Source: JBDSZL01 sp039925145
GTDB lineage: Bacteria; Acidobacteriota; Vicinamibacteria; Vicinamibacterales; SCN-69-37
Direction: 5' to 3'
Length of the DNA stretch: 64,000 nt
Assembly: GCA_039925145.1 (NCBI GenBank)
Contig: JBDSZL010000054.1
Location: 34,864 to 98,863, forward strand
Shown: positions 1 to 8,278 of the stretch, in pieces
Layout: each line of letters opens with the position of its first letter
Numbering within the stretch: position 1 is the stretch's first letter
Translations under genes and position numbers: made by a program
The notes under the pieces: generated by a model
What the model saw: only the letters and a program-made list of their open reading frames with translations
Database searches by the model: none
What the model was told of the DNA's origin: nothing

Positions 1-1
1 G

Positions 2-586
2 CTCGGCCGGGATGACGTGGCGCTGGGCTCGGCCCGGGAGGCGAAGCGGCGTGGCATCTACCTCGTCCCGGAAGATCGGCGGGGGGAGGGCCTGGTCGCG
101 CGCATGTCCGTACGCGAGAACATCACCCTGCCCTCGCTTGGCCGCTTCGCCGTGCGCGGGCTCATCAGTCGCCGCCGCGAGCGGACGGTGGTCGATGCGC
201 AGATTGCGGCGCTCTCGATCAAGACGCCAAACGGCGAGGCCCTCGTCATGAATCTGAGCGGCGGCAACCAGCAGAAAGTGGTGCTGGCCAAGTGGCTGTC
301 CATGTCGCCGTGCGTAATTATTCTCGACGAGCCGACGCGCGGCATCGACGTGGGCGCCAAGGCGGAAATCTACCGGTTGATGCGCGAACTGGCCGGCCGC
401 GGCGCCGTGATCCTCATGATCAGCAGCGACATGGAAGAGATCCTGCACATGAGCGATCGCGTCGTCGTGATGCACGAGGGGTGCATTGCCGGCGTGCTCG
501 ATCGCGGCGACTGCACCGAGGAAAACGTCATGAACCTGGCCGTGGGGCGATCCGTTCCGGCGGCTCGACCCGCGATCGGGGCGTGA
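2..586 (+). CDS. Sugar ABC transporter ATP-binding protein, C-terminal part
   Basis: The gene enters from the left edge: frame 2 is open from base 2 and the start lies outside the window. What remains is the second ABC domain of a RbsA/XylG/AraG-type tandem ATPase that powers uptake of a monosaccharide. The ABC signature LSGGNQQKVVLAKWL is followed by a Walker B stretch, VIILDEPTRGIDVGAKAEI, and an H-loop-region motif, MISSDMEEILHMSD. The GGNQQK form of the signature is typical of this carbohydrate subfamily. A permease starts 13 bp downstream, so the two form one operon. The substrate is not readable here; the arabinan enzymes that follow suggest a pentose, which is inference. Confidence 0.92.
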   Translation, partial: LGRDDVALGSAREAKRRGIYLVPEDRRGEGLVARMSVRENITLPSLGRFAVRGLISRRRERTVVDAQIAALSIKTPNGEALVMNLSGGNQQKVVLAKWLSMSPCVIILDEPTRGIDVGAKAEIYRLMRELAGRGAVILMISSDMEEILHMSDRVVVMHEGCIAGVLDRGDCTEENVMNLAVGRSVPAARPAIGA

Positions 587-599
587 CCGCCCACACCCC

Positions 600-1550
600 A
601 TGAAAAAGGAAATCGGCATCTCCGTCCTGCTGTTCGTGCTGTGCGCCGTGACGGCCATCAAGAACCCGGCGTTCCTGTCGGCGACAAACCTGACGAATCT
701 CGCGAACGTCATCGGCCTCTTCGGGATTTTCAGTATTGGCCTGGGTCTTGTGATCATCACGGGCGGGATCGATTTGTCCGTCGGCTCGATGTTCGCGCTC
801 TGCGGCGTGCTGCTGGCCATGGCGCTGCGCGAATGGAACTGGCCGTGGTGGCTGGCCATCCTGCTGGTGCTCGGCGTGCCGATCCTCCTCGGTCTCGTGC
901 ACGGGACCCTGATCACGCGCGTCGGCATTCAACCCTTCATCGTCACGCTGTGCGGGTTGCTGCTGTATCGCGGACTTGCGCGGTTCATTGCGGGGGACGC
1001 GACGAAGGGCTTCGGGAACGCCGAGGGCTTCGAGTTCTTGCGGGACGCGGCCCGCGGCAAGCTCGCCGGGCTGCCGATGCCGTTCGTGCTGCTCATCGCC
1101 GTATCGGTCGTGATGTGGTTCGTGCTGCATCGATCGGTGTATGGGCGGTATCTCCTCGCGGTCGGGCGCAATGAGGAAGCCACGCGGTTTTCCGGCATCA
1201 ACACGCGCCGCGTCATCGCGGGGTCGTACGTGCTGGCCGGACTCCTGACGGGGCTCTCGGGGATTCTCTTCGCGTTCTACACGAATTCCGTGTCTCCGTC
1301 GACCCACGGCAATTTCTACGAACTCTACGGGATCGCGGCCGCCGTGCTGGGCGGATGCAGTCTGCGCGGCGGGGAAGGGTCCATCATCGGGATCGTCATC
1401 GGCACCGCGCTCCTGCAGGTGCTGCAGAACCTTGTCAACCTGCTCGGCATTCCGAGTTCGCTCAACTTTGCTGTCATGGGTGCGGTGGTGCTGGCAGGCG
1501 TCGTGGCGGACCAGTTGTTTCAGGCGCGACAGATGAAGCGAGCGAGGTAG
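600..1550 (+). CDS. Sugar ABC transporter permease, RbsC family
   Basis: A 316-residue inner-membrane permease of the ribose/xylose/arabinose type. It begins with a hydrophobic helix and keeps the family motif GGIDLSVGSMFAL near residue 60, as well as AVGRNEEATRFSGIN in the cytoplasmic loop that contacts the ATPase. Length is normal for the family (about 320) with 8-10 predicted membrane segments. It follows the ATPase by 13 bp. No periplasmic binding protein is visible; it is probably upstream of the window. The pair would import a monosaccharide released by the extracytoplasmic glycosidases encoded next. Confidence 0.93.
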   Translation: MKKEIGISVLLFVLCAVTAIKNPAFLSATNLTNLANVIGLFGIFSIGLGLVIITGGIDLSVGSMFALCGVLLAMALREWNWPWWLAILLVLGVPILLGLVHGTLITRVGIQPFIVTLCGLLLYRGLARFIAGDATKGFGNAEGFEFLRDAARGKLAGLPMPFVLLIAVSVVMWFVLHRSVYGRYLLAVGRNEEATRFSGINTRRVIAGSYVLAGLLTGLSGILFAFYTNSVSPSTHGNFYELYGIAAAVLGGCSLRGGEGSIIGIVIGTALLQVLQNLVNLLGIPSSLNFAVMGAVVLAGVVADQLFQARQMKRAR

Positions 1551-1598
1551 GCGGAGACGGCTGTGGCGAGGGTGGTTCTGGTGTAGCATGCCGACCTG

Positions 1599-3242
1599 AT
1601 GGCGTACACTCCGAATCGTCGCAGGTTCCTTGAACAGTTGGGTGCCACGGGCGCGGCCCTTGCCGCCGGTCCTTGGCTGTCGCGGATCGGCTACGCGCAG
1701 GCGCGCGGCCCCGCGCGGACCGTCGTTAATCAGGCGCGGTCGCGCGCGGATCTCGACCGCCGCCTCTTCGGTTCGTTCCTCGAGCATCTCGGCCGTGCCG
1801 TGTATACCGGGGTCTACGAGCCTGGCTCGCCGTTGGCGGATGCGAAGGGTTACCGCACGGACGTCACGGCGGAGATCAAGGGCATGGGCGTGCCTGTCGT
1901 CCGGTATCCCGGCGGCAATTTCGTCTCCGGGTACAACTGGCTCGACGGCGTCGGCCCGAAGGCGCAGCGTCCGACCGTGCTCGAGCGCGCCTGGAATTCC
2001 ATCGAGACGAATCAGTTCGGCACGAACGAGTTCATGGACTGGTGCAAGCTCGCCGGCACTGAGCCCTTGCTCGGCTTCAACCTCGGCACCGGTTCGGCCG
2101 AGATGGCCGTTGCCCTCGTCGAGTACTGCAACGTGGACAAGGGCACGAAGTGGAGCGACTTGCGCCGGCAGCATGGCTACGCGGAGCCGCACAACGTCCG
2201 GTACTGGTGCATGGGCAACGAAATGGACGGGCCCTGGCAGATGGGCCGCCTCACGGCGACCGAATACGGCCGGAAGGCCCGCGACGCGGCGCGCCAGATT
2301 CGCGTGCTGGACCCCACCACGAAGCTGATTGCGTGCGGATCGAGCAACACCATTCTGCCAACCTACCTCGTCTGGGACCGCCAAGTCCTCGAGGAGTGCT
2401 ATGACCAGGTGGACGGGATCTCGCTGCACAACTACTACGGCAACACGCCCGAGCTGACGGGCAACAGCTCGGCGCGGTTCCTCGCGATGAACCTCGACAT
2501 GGAACGGCAAATTCACGAGGTCGCGGCCGTCTGCGACTACGTCCAGGGCGCCCAGCGGTCGCCGAAGCGCCTGTGGCTGTCGTTCGATGAGTGGAACATC
2601 TGGTATCGCGCGCGGAGCACGGAGTTCCGTGACGGCAAGCGGACGCAGGCGCCGCACCTGCTCGAGGAGGTCTACAACCTCGAGGATGCGCTCCTGACGG
2701 GCGGCTTCCTCAACACGCTGATGCGTCAGTCCGAGCGCGTGCGCGTGGGATGTCTGGCGCAGATCGTGAACGTCATCGCCCCGCTCATGACGAACGCCAC
2801 CACGGTGCTCCGCCAGACCATCTACTACCCCTACCTGTGGGCGCTGAAATACGCCTACGGGCGCGTTCTCGACCTCCAGGTGCAGTCGGACGCCTACCCG
2901 ATCACCGCAGGCACGCTGCGGGCGGACTTTGCACGCGACGAGGACGTCCCGTTCGTCGACGTCGTGGCCACCCACAACCCGCAAAATGGTCAGGTGAGCC
3001 TGTTCATGCTGAATCGTGACCTCGACGGCGAACGGGAGTTTGTCGTCGAGTGGCAGTCGCCGACGCCGACACGGGTGATCGCCGCGGAAACAATCACGGG
3101 TCCCGACCTGAGGGCGAGCAACACGTTCGCGCAGCCGCGGAATGTCGTGCCGCGCACCCTCGAGACGCCAGCCGTCGGCGCGCGGATGACCTTCAAGTTA
3201 CCGGCACGATCCTATAGCGTGGTCAATCTCGCCACGTCATAA
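1599..3242 (+). CDS. Alpha-L-arabinofuranosidase, GH51, Tat-exported
   Basis: A 547-residue retaining arabinofuranosidase that releases L-arabinose from arabinan or arabinoxylan side chains. The N-terminus carries a twin-arginine signal (NRRRFLEQLGATGAALAAG) ending near AQA. Family GH51 residues are visible: acid/base Glu208 in MGNEMDG and nucleophile Glu331 in SFDEWNIWY. The early motif RYPGGNFVSGYNW builds the substrate pocket. A C-terminal beta domain (about 440-547) completes the fold. There is no Shine-Dalgarno sequence; a TAGCAT box at 1584-1589 lies 9 nt before the ATG, suggesting a near-leaderless transcript. It stands between sugar transport genes and a GH43 arabinanase, consistent with a small arabinan-use locus. 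Confidence 0.93.
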   Translation: MAYTPNRRRFLEQLGATGAALAAGPWLSRIGYAQARGPARTVVNQARSRADLDRRLFGSFLEHLGRAVYTGVYEPGSPLADAKGYRTDVTAEIKGMGVPVVRYPGGNFVSGYNWLDGVGPKAQRPTVLERAWNSIETNQFGTNEFMDWCKLAGTEPLLGFNLGTGSAEMAVALVEYCNVDKGTKWSDLRRQHGYAEPHNVRYWCMGNEMDGPWQMGRLTATEYGRKARDAARQIRVLDPTTKLIACGSSNTILPTYLVWDRQVLEECYDQVDGISLHNYYGNTPELTGNSSARFLAMNLDMERQIHEVAAVCDYVQGAQRSPKRLWLSFDEWNIWYRARSTEFRDGKRTQAPHLLEEVYNLEDALLTGGFLNTLMRQSERVRVGCLAQIVNVIAPLMTNATTVLRQTIYYPYLWALKYAYGRVLDLQVQSDAYPITAGTLRADFARDEDVPFVDVVATHNPQNGQVSLFMLNRDLDGEREFVVEWQSPTPTRVIAAETITGPDLRASNTFAQPRNVVPRTLETPAVGARMTFKLPARSYSVVNLATS

Positions 3243-3426
3243 CGGAGTCCGGAGGGAGCGTTGACGCATACGCACCAGGCCAACTCTGGGATCGCATACT
3301 CGGATAACGGTCGTGACTCGCGACCCGAAGGCGCGCAGTCTCCCTGAATCCCCTCGCCATGGCCACTTGTCCGAGGTCTCCGGTGAGGGCGTCGAATCAT
3401 CTAACCCTCCTTGTTCAAGGTATTTC

Positions 3427-4671
3427 ATGATGTCCCGTCGATCACTCGTGTTCTCGTACGCTTTGATGTTGGCGGCGATCTGTTTGATCTTGGTGGAGGT
3501 GCCGACGGTACCCGCGGCAGCCGCGGCAGGCGGTGGTCCAGCGACCGGTGCGGGCCCCTCAATCACCCAAGCAGCGGCAGGCCCAGACGCAGGGCGCGGC
3601 GGACGTGCCGGCGGCGCGGCACCCGGTCCAGTCTGGCCGCAAGGTCCAGAGCCCGGCGTCCACGATCCGGTCATGATCAAGGCAGGGGACTGGTACTACC
3701 TCTTCCGCACGCAAGGCCTCCTCAACGTCATGAGATCCAAGGATTTCATCACGTGGGATCGCGTGGGTTACAAGGTCGGCGATCGCGACATCTACACCGT
3801 CTTCGCCGACAAGCCCGCCTGGCCCGCGGAGATCCAGCCGAACCGTGCCGATTTCTGGGCGCCGGACATCTCGTATCACAATGGCACGTATTTCCTCTAC
3901 TATTCGGTCTCCACCTTCGGCTCCAATCGCTCCGGCATCGGCTTGGCGACCAACAAGACGCTCGACCCGGCGTCGCCGGACTTCAAGTGGGAGGACCACG
4001 GGGTAGTCATCGAATCGCAGCGGTCCGACTATTACAACTGCATCGATCCCAACGCATTCTTCGACAGGGATGGACGGGCGTGGCTGTCATTCGGATCGTT
4101 CTACTGGAATCAGGGTGGTGGCCGAAGCGGCGTCTCGGCGAACCCCGAAGCGGCCACGAAAGGGGGCGTGATGCTCGTTGAGCTCGATCCCCAGACGGGC
4201 AAGATTCTCCCGGGCGCGACGCCCCAGCCGATCGCCTCCCGCGCGTATCCCGAACGCGCCATCGAAGCACCGTTCATCATGCGCAGTGGCGACTGGTACT
4301 ACCTGTTCGTCTCGTGGGACCGCTGCTGTGCAGGCCTCAAAAGTACCTACCGCATCATGGTGGGACGCGCGAACAAGGTGACCGGGCCGTATCTGGATCA
4401 GGACGGTCAAAACATGGCGCTCGGCGGCGGCACGCAGGTGCTGGCCGGTGACGGCGATCGCATCATCGGGCCCGGGCACGAGGGTCTGATGGAGGAGGGC
4501 ACGCCCGGCTCGTCACGCCATCGGTGGATTCTGCTTTACCACTTTTACGATGGCCATACACCGAACGGCACCTCCAAGCTGCAACTGCGAACGGTGACGT
4601 TCGATACCGGCTGGCCCGTGCTCGGCGAAGTGATCAACAAATCGAACGCGGCGGCACAGGCGGCGCGGTAA
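3427..4671 (+). CDS. Arabinan endo-1,5-alpha-L-arabinosidase-like, GH43
   Basis: A 414-residue secreted five-bladed beta-propeller hydrolase. The reading frame is open from 3313, but the start at 3427 has AAGG 6-9 nt upstream and begins directly with a signal-anchor helix (SRRSLVFSYALML), so I chose it. A Pro/Ala/Gly linker (about 28-75) precedes the catalytic domain. Probable catalytic residues are base Asp80 (GVHDPVMIK), pKa modulator Asp207 (CIDPNAFFD) and acid Glu280 (RAIEAPFIM). Paired WYYLF segments mark propeller blades. It probably cuts the arabinan backbone while the GH51 enzyme trims side chains. Exact specificity (endo-arabinanase or exo-enzyme) cannot be read from the sequence. 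Confidence 0.88.
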   Translation: MMSRRSLVFSYALMLAAICLILVEVPTVPAAAAAGGGPATGAGPSITQAAAGPDAGRGGRAGGAAPGPVWPQGPEPGVHDPVMIKAGDWYYLFRTQGLLNVMRSKDFITWDRVGYKVGDRDIYTVFADKPAWPAEIQPNRADFWAPDISYHNGTYFLYYSVSTFGSNRSGIGLATNKTLDPASPDFKWEDHGVVIESQRSDYYNCIDPNAFFDRDGRAWLSFGSFYWNQGGGRSGVSANPEAATKGGVMLVELDPQTGKILPGATPQPIASRAYPERAIEAPFIMRSGDWYYLFVSWDRCCAGLKSTYRIMVGRANKVTGPYLDQDGQNMALGGGTQVLAGDGDRIIGPGHEGLMEEGTPGSSRHRWILLYHFYDGHTPNGTSKLQLRTVTFDTGWPVLGEVINKSNAAAQAAR

Positions 4672-4690
4672 GCGCACGGCGGAGCCTCAG

Positions 4691-5195
4691 TTGCCGGCGA
4701 GTCAGTTTCGCGGCCGGGGTGTGTCGTTGTTCGCCACCGATCGTGGCCAGGACGGCGCGTCCTGGAAAGGCGAAGCGATGTGGAGGCCACGGCTGTCCGG
4801 CGCCTACAAACTCGGCGAAAAGATCGTCATCAAGGGCGGGTGGGGACTCTACTTCGACACCCTGAGCGCGGCCGACTTCGACGCGCATCAACTGGGGTAC
4901 AGCGCGACGACGACCAACAACATCAGCACCGACTTCGGCCGGACGTGGCTGTTCGGCGATCCGAGGGACGACGTGTCACCGCTGACGGAGCCGTCTCCGG
5001 TTCGCGCCGATGGCGCACGGTTCGAGTCTCCCGTCGGTTCGGCCCTCGGTCTCGACACGGTGGTGGGCTCCAGCTACTCGGTGCCCAACCTGAACCGCAA
5101 ACACGTCCGCCAGCATTCGCCAAGACTACCGGCCCGAACAATATTGGAATGGCGCCAACGCGACGTTCAAATCCGGTGGACCATATTTATGGTAA
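4691..5195 (+). pseudogene. Decayed TonB-dependent outer-membrane receptor fragment
   Basis: Frame 2 from about 4691 to 5115 encodes a beta-barrel strand series resembling the C-terminal half of Acidobacteria-type TonB receptors (RPRLSGAYKLGEKIVIKGGWGLYFDT, shown here only as a family-like stretch split around residue 30). Just after NLNRKHVRQ the homology jumps to frame 3, where 5121-5195 reads QDYRPEQYWNGANATFKSGG and ends PYLW-stop, a typical receptor C-terminus with a terminal aromatic. The plug domain, most of the barrel and any signal peptide are missing. A large 5-prime deletion plus an internal deletion or frameshift therefore separates this from a working gene. It follows the arabinanase, so it was probably the locus uptake receptor (inference). 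Confidence 0.7.
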
Positions 5196-5208
5196 GCTGC
5201 AAACCCAT

Positions 5209-5451
5209 ATGAAGACCACTCTCGATTTGCCAGATGAGCTATTTGTCAGAGCGAAGAAGCGCGCCGCCGAACAACGGCGTCCCCTGCGTGACCTGGTCGC
5301 GGATGGCCTGCGCGCCGAACTGAAGGGCCCGGCCGGGCGCCAGCGGACGGGGCAGCCTATCGTGTGGGTGACCGTCAGAGGGGGGCTGCCAGCAGGAGTG
5401 GATGTGGCGGACCGCGAGGCCATGCACGACCGCTTGCGGCGCAAGTCATGA
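5209..5451 (+). CDS. vapB: VapB-type antitoxin
   Basis: An 80-residue protein starting MKTTLDLPDELF, the ribbon-helix-helix DNA-binding start typical of VapB/CopG-like antitoxins. The basic helix RAKKRAAEQRRPLRDLVADG follows. Its C-terminal part, ending GVDVADREAMHDRLRRKS, would be the segment that occupies the toxin groove. The ATG overlaps nothing upstream, lying 14 bp after the dead receptor. Its stop overlaps the toxin start as ATGA, the classical coupling of a toxin-antitoxin operon. It should bind VapC and repress its own promoter. Confidence rests on the pairing as much as on the motif. Confidence 0.85.
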   Translation: MKTTLDLPDELFVRAKKRAAEQRRPLRDLVADGLRAELKGPAGRQRTGQPIVWVTVRGGLPAGVDVADREAMHDRLRRKS

Positions 5452-5873
5452 TCGCGGTCGACACGAACCTGCTTGTGTACGCCCATCGCGCGGCGACACC
5501 TCAACATCGGACCGCTCGCGCCGCGATCGAGCGAGCAGCCGGTTCCGACGGTTGGGGATTTGCCGCGCCCGTCGTCGCCGAATTCTGGGGTGTGGTGACC
5601 CACCCGACCGCCACCGGCCGCTCGTCCACGCCCGACGAGGCCCAGCGATTTCTCCTGAGCCTCGCCGAGGCCGGCGCCGAAGTCTGGTCGCCCGGCGTCG
5701 GCTTCGGTCTTCGCCTTGCGCAGTTGGCGGCGGACCTGGCCGTGCCCGGCAATCGGATCTTCGACCTGCAGATTGCTCTATGTGCCTTCGAAGGAGGCGC
5801 GCGCGAGCTCTGGAGCTGCGACGCGCGGTTCGTCACAATGCCGGGCCTGAGGCTCATCAATCCGCTCACCTGA
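5448..5873 (+). CDS. vapC: VapC-type PIN-domain ribonuclease toxin
   Basis: A 141-residue PIN domain. Acidic metal ligands are in place: Asp5 (MIAVDTNLLVYAHR), Glu45 (VVAEFWGVV), Asp106 (RIFDLQIALCA) and Asp125 (SCDARF). PIN toxins of this family are Mg-dependent ribonucleases acting on tRNA or rRNA. The ATG overlaps the antitoxin stop by four bases (ATGA), so translation is coupled. The pair sits immediately behind a degraded receptor gene, consistent with arrival as a small mobile cassette, although no att site or transposase is visible. Confidence 0.92.
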   Translation: MIAVDTNLLVYAHRAATPQHRTARAAIERAAGSDGWGFAAPVVAEFWGVVTHPTATGRSSTPDEAQRFLLSLAEAGAEVWSPGVGFGLRLAQLAADLAVPGNRIFDLQIALCAFEGGARELWSCDARFVTMPGLRLINPLT

Positions 5874-5975
5874 CCGCCGCAAGCGCGGAATATGATCGAC
5901 AATCAATCCGAAAGACCCGCAAATACGTCACGTCTTCCGGCAGCTCCGCGGAGCGAGGCTGCGAGGTTCGATCCG

Positions 5976-7202
5976 ATGCCCGAGACCCAAAGACACGCAC
6001 CCACGTTGCCGTTCATCCGGACTCGGATTGCCCTTGGCCTGTTGCTGCTGTCGTGTGTGTCGGCGTATACGACCGCTCAATCGGGCGGTTCCTTCTCCGG
6101 CATCGCGCCGGCGATGCAGGCCTTCGTCGACAAGGGCGAAGCGGCGGGCGTCGTCACGTTGATCGCCACCAAAGACCGCGTGTTGCACCTCGCCGCCGTG
6201 GGCCGCACCGATCTCACCAAGAACCGCGCCATGCGCACCGACGATATTTTCTGGATTGCGTCGATGACCAAGCCAATCGTCGCCGTCAGCCTGGGCATCC
6301 TGGTTGACGAGGGCAAGCTGCAGTTCGACGATCCATTGGAACGGCACCTGCCCGAGTTTGCGGGACTGAGGGTTGCCGAAAACGGTCAGCTCACGGCGCC
6401 GCTGCGGAAGGTCACAGTGCGCGACGTCCTGACACACACGAGCGGCTTCGCCGAGCTCAACAATCGCGCTCCCCATCTCACACTCGCGGAAACCAGCCGC
6501 CAGTTCGCCGCGCTTCCACTCCGCTCGCAGCCCGGCACTCGCTGGTCGTACTCGACCTCCGGGATCGACATTCTCGGACGGGTGGTCGAGGTGGCCAGCG
6601 GCCTCCCCTTCGACAAGTTCCTGCAGGCCCGCGTGTTCGGACCGCTGGGCATGACGGATACGAGCTTCTGGATCACCCCGAAGACGGAGGCCCGCTGGGC
6701 GCGGCCCTATCAATGGCTACCAGATGAGAGCCGGCTTCGCGAGACCACGATCTCTTACATGCACGGCACGGAGGTTACCGACGGGCAGCGACCTCCATTG
6801 GGCGGTGCCGGTCTCTTCTCGACAGCCGAGGACATCGCGCGCGTCTATCAGATGATGCTCAACCACGGCAGCTGGAAGGGACGACGCGTGCTCAAAGAGG
6901 CGACGGTGGTGGAGATGACGCGGAAGCAGACGGGAGACTTGCCGGCGCGGCCAGGCATGCCTTGGGGACTCGGATTCTGCGTCGTCGAGGATCCGACTGC
7001 GATGGAAGCCAATAACGTGCTCTCGCCGGGATCTTTCGGCCACGGCGGCGCCTACAGCACGCAAAGCTGGGCGGATCCGACGAAGGGCATCGTGTGGGTG
7101 CTCATGTTCGAACGCACCGGGAAGGGGAACGGCGACAACTCGGACGTGCGCATCGCGTTCCAACACGCTGCGGGTTCTGCGCTGGCGGCCCTGGCGAAGT
7201 AG
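5976..7202 (+). CDS. Serine hydrolase, beta-lactamase/EstB family
   Basis: A 408-residue exported class C-like serine hydrolase. The frame is open from an ATG at 5892, but the one at 5976 has GAGG 9 nt upstream and puts the signal peptide (RTRIALGLLLLSCVSAYTTAQ) near the N-terminus. Catalytic features are visible: S96-M-T-K99, a Tyr192 motif in YSTSGIDILGR, and the HxG element in GSFGHGGAYST near the C-terminus. Families with this arrangement are esterases, D-aminopeptidases or DD-carboxypeptidase-like enzymes; the substrate is unknown. True beta-lactamase activity is unlikely without further evidence. A broken relative occurs at 52875-53814. Confidence 0.87.
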   Translation: MPETQRHAPTLPFIRTRIALGLLLLSCVSAYTTAQSGGSFSGIAPAMQAFVDKGEAAGVVTLIATKDRVLHLAAVGRTDLTKNRAMRTDDIFWIASMTKPIVAVSLGILVDEGKLQFDDPLERHLPEFAGLRVAENGQLTAPLRKVTVRDVLTHTSGFAELNNRAPHLTLAETSRQFAALPLRSQPGTRWSYSTSGIDILGRVVEVASGLPFDKFLQARVFGPLGMTDTSFWITPKTEARWARPYQWLPDESRLRETTISYMHGTEVTDGQRPPLGGAGLFSTAEDIARVYQMMLNHGSWKGRRVLKEATVVEMTRKQTGDLPARPGMPWGLGFCVVEDPTAMEANNVLSPGSFGHGGAYSTQSWADPTKGIVWVLMFERTGKGNGDNSDVRIAFQHAAGSALAALAK

Positions 7203-7220
7203 TCGGGCTCCCTTAAGGAC

Positions 7221-7456
7221 CGCTTGGGGCTCGGGGCTTGCGGCTCGAGGCTTGGGGACCGGGGGCCCGGCTCGGAGGTCGCGGCGAAGCTGGCGCGTCC
7301 AATCCGGTACAAGACATGACGACGAAGCGGATGGCCCTCACCGATGAGGGGATGATCGAAGTCAGCGGCGGGCCTCGAGCCGCAAGCCGCAAGCCGCAAG
7401 CCGCAAGCCCCAAGCCCCAAGCCCCAAGCCGCAAGCCGCAAGCCCCAAGCCTCCCG
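7221..7456 (+). repeat. Inverted heptamer-repeat block
   Basis: Two arms of degenerate 7-bp repeats face each other. The left arm (about 7221-7276) runs in the form NGGCTYG: GCTTGGG, GCTCGGG, GCTTGCG, GCTCGAG, GCTTGGG. The right arm (about 7371-7456) has about eleven units of the complement, GCCGCAA or GCCCCAA. A 94-bp centre contains a 6-bp hairpin, CCCTCACCGATGAGGG. Transcribed as RNA the arms could pair into a long imperfect hairpin. The same heptamer family forms a larger array at 28904-29120. It lies between a serine hydrolase and the next plus-strand gene; ORFs across it are low-complexity Pro/Lys/Ser artefacts. Confidence 0.85.
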
Positions 7457-7489
7457 TAAGCCACGGCCATCTTTTCGTAACATGTCTAC

Positions 7490-8278
7490 GTGAGAATCTG
7501 GGACGTCTCGCCGGGGTATCTCAACCGGCAGAGCCTGCTGGGCGAGCACCGCGAGCTCCACGGCCTCTACAACATCCTCGTCCTGGGCAAGACGGGGTAC
7601 AGCCGTCACCCCGAGACGCTTCGATGGGTCGGATGCGTGTCCGGTCTCGTGAGACGTCACGCCTTGCTCGTCGCGGAGATGCACCTGCGAACCTACCGCG
7701 ATCGCACGCCGCTGGCCGTGACGGCCAATGAGTTGCGGTGGCCTGGGTCGTTCGTCACCTCCACCGTGAATCAGTTCCTCCTACTCGCGGCGAAGTATCA
7801 GGCAAAAGACGGCGGCCGGCTTGCGTTGCCCCGGAACGTGCAGAGCTTGTGGGCGCAGCACAAGTACTCGGTCCTGGCGCGCGACCCGGCACTGTATCGC
7901 GAGATCGGTCGGCGCGTTGCGGGAGCGCGCCGGACCGCCTCGCTCGCGGGACTGGCTGAGGAGCTGACGCAGACTCTCAGAGAGCCACCATCCGATCGCT
8001 TCCTGCTCACCGCCGCGGAGCACATGTGGGGCTATGTCGCGAAGCACGCGAGCGGCGCGGAGCGAGCCGACGCGCGAACGTCGACGGCGCGGCTGATGGG
8101 CGTGACGCGTGACGTGGCGACTCGCGTGAAAGAGCCGTACCTGCTCGCCTCGACGGCGCTGTCTGAATTGGCGGGTTGGGGGATGGTCGCCGCGGGCGTG
8201 CCGGCCCGCGGTGCTGATGTGGACTGGCGGCTGTTGCCCGCCAGTCCACATCGCTCACGTCAACGGTGTTCTAGCTGA
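7490..8278 (+). CDS. Pyrimidine-dimer glycosylase-like domain fused to DUF1722
   Basis: A 262-residue protein starting at GTG. Residues 1-75 look like the Pyr_excise family (T4 endonuclease V-like): MRIWDVSPGYLNRQSLLGEH, then RELHG and GYSRHPETLRW. Residues 85-190 match DUF1722 (YbgA-type): VNQFLLLAAKYQ, SLWAQHKYSVLARDP, YREIGRRVAG and LTAAEHMWGYV. DUF1722 is often found with photolyase or deoxyribodipyrimidine-repair genes, so a role in UV-damage repair is reasonable but inferred. TAACAT lies 6 nt before the GTG with no Shine-Dalgarno. The last nine codons lie in a 15-bp perfect palindrome and the ORF ends 8 bp into a convergent gene. Confidence 0.8.
   Translation: MRIWDVSPGYLNRQSLLGEHRELHGLYNILVLGKTGYSRHPETLRWVGCVSGLVRRHALLVAEMHLRTYRDRTPLAVTANELRWPGSFVTSTVNQFLLLAAKYQAKDGGRLALPRNVQSLWAQHKYSVLARDPALYREIGRRVAGARRTASLAGLAEELTQTLREPPSDRFLLTAAEHMWGYVAKHASGAERADARTSTARLMGVTRDVATRVKEPYLLASTALSELAGWGMVAAGVPARGADVDWRLLPASPHRSRQRCSS
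8216..8252. terminator. Perfect 15-bp stem-loop between convergent genes
   Basis: GATGTGGACTGGCGG (8216-8230) is followed by a 7-nt loop and its exact reverse complement at 8238-8252. It lies where two convergent genes meet and is symmetric, so it could stop transcription from both sides. There is no T tract on either strand, so an intrinsic terminator is only probable. It falls within the 3-prime coding end of the plus-strand gene and just beyond the stop of the minus-strand gene. Confidence 0.6.

Noticed and set aside
528..2984. An 818-residue minus-strand open frame
   Set aside because: It lies antisense to well-supported permease and GH51 genes, is rich in His/Arg/Asp from codon shadowing, and has no domain pattern. 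High-GC genes often leave such frames.
7238..7459. 73-residue plus-strand frame rich in Lys/Pro/Ser
   Set aside because: It is the translated heptamer block, without ribosome site or conserved start.
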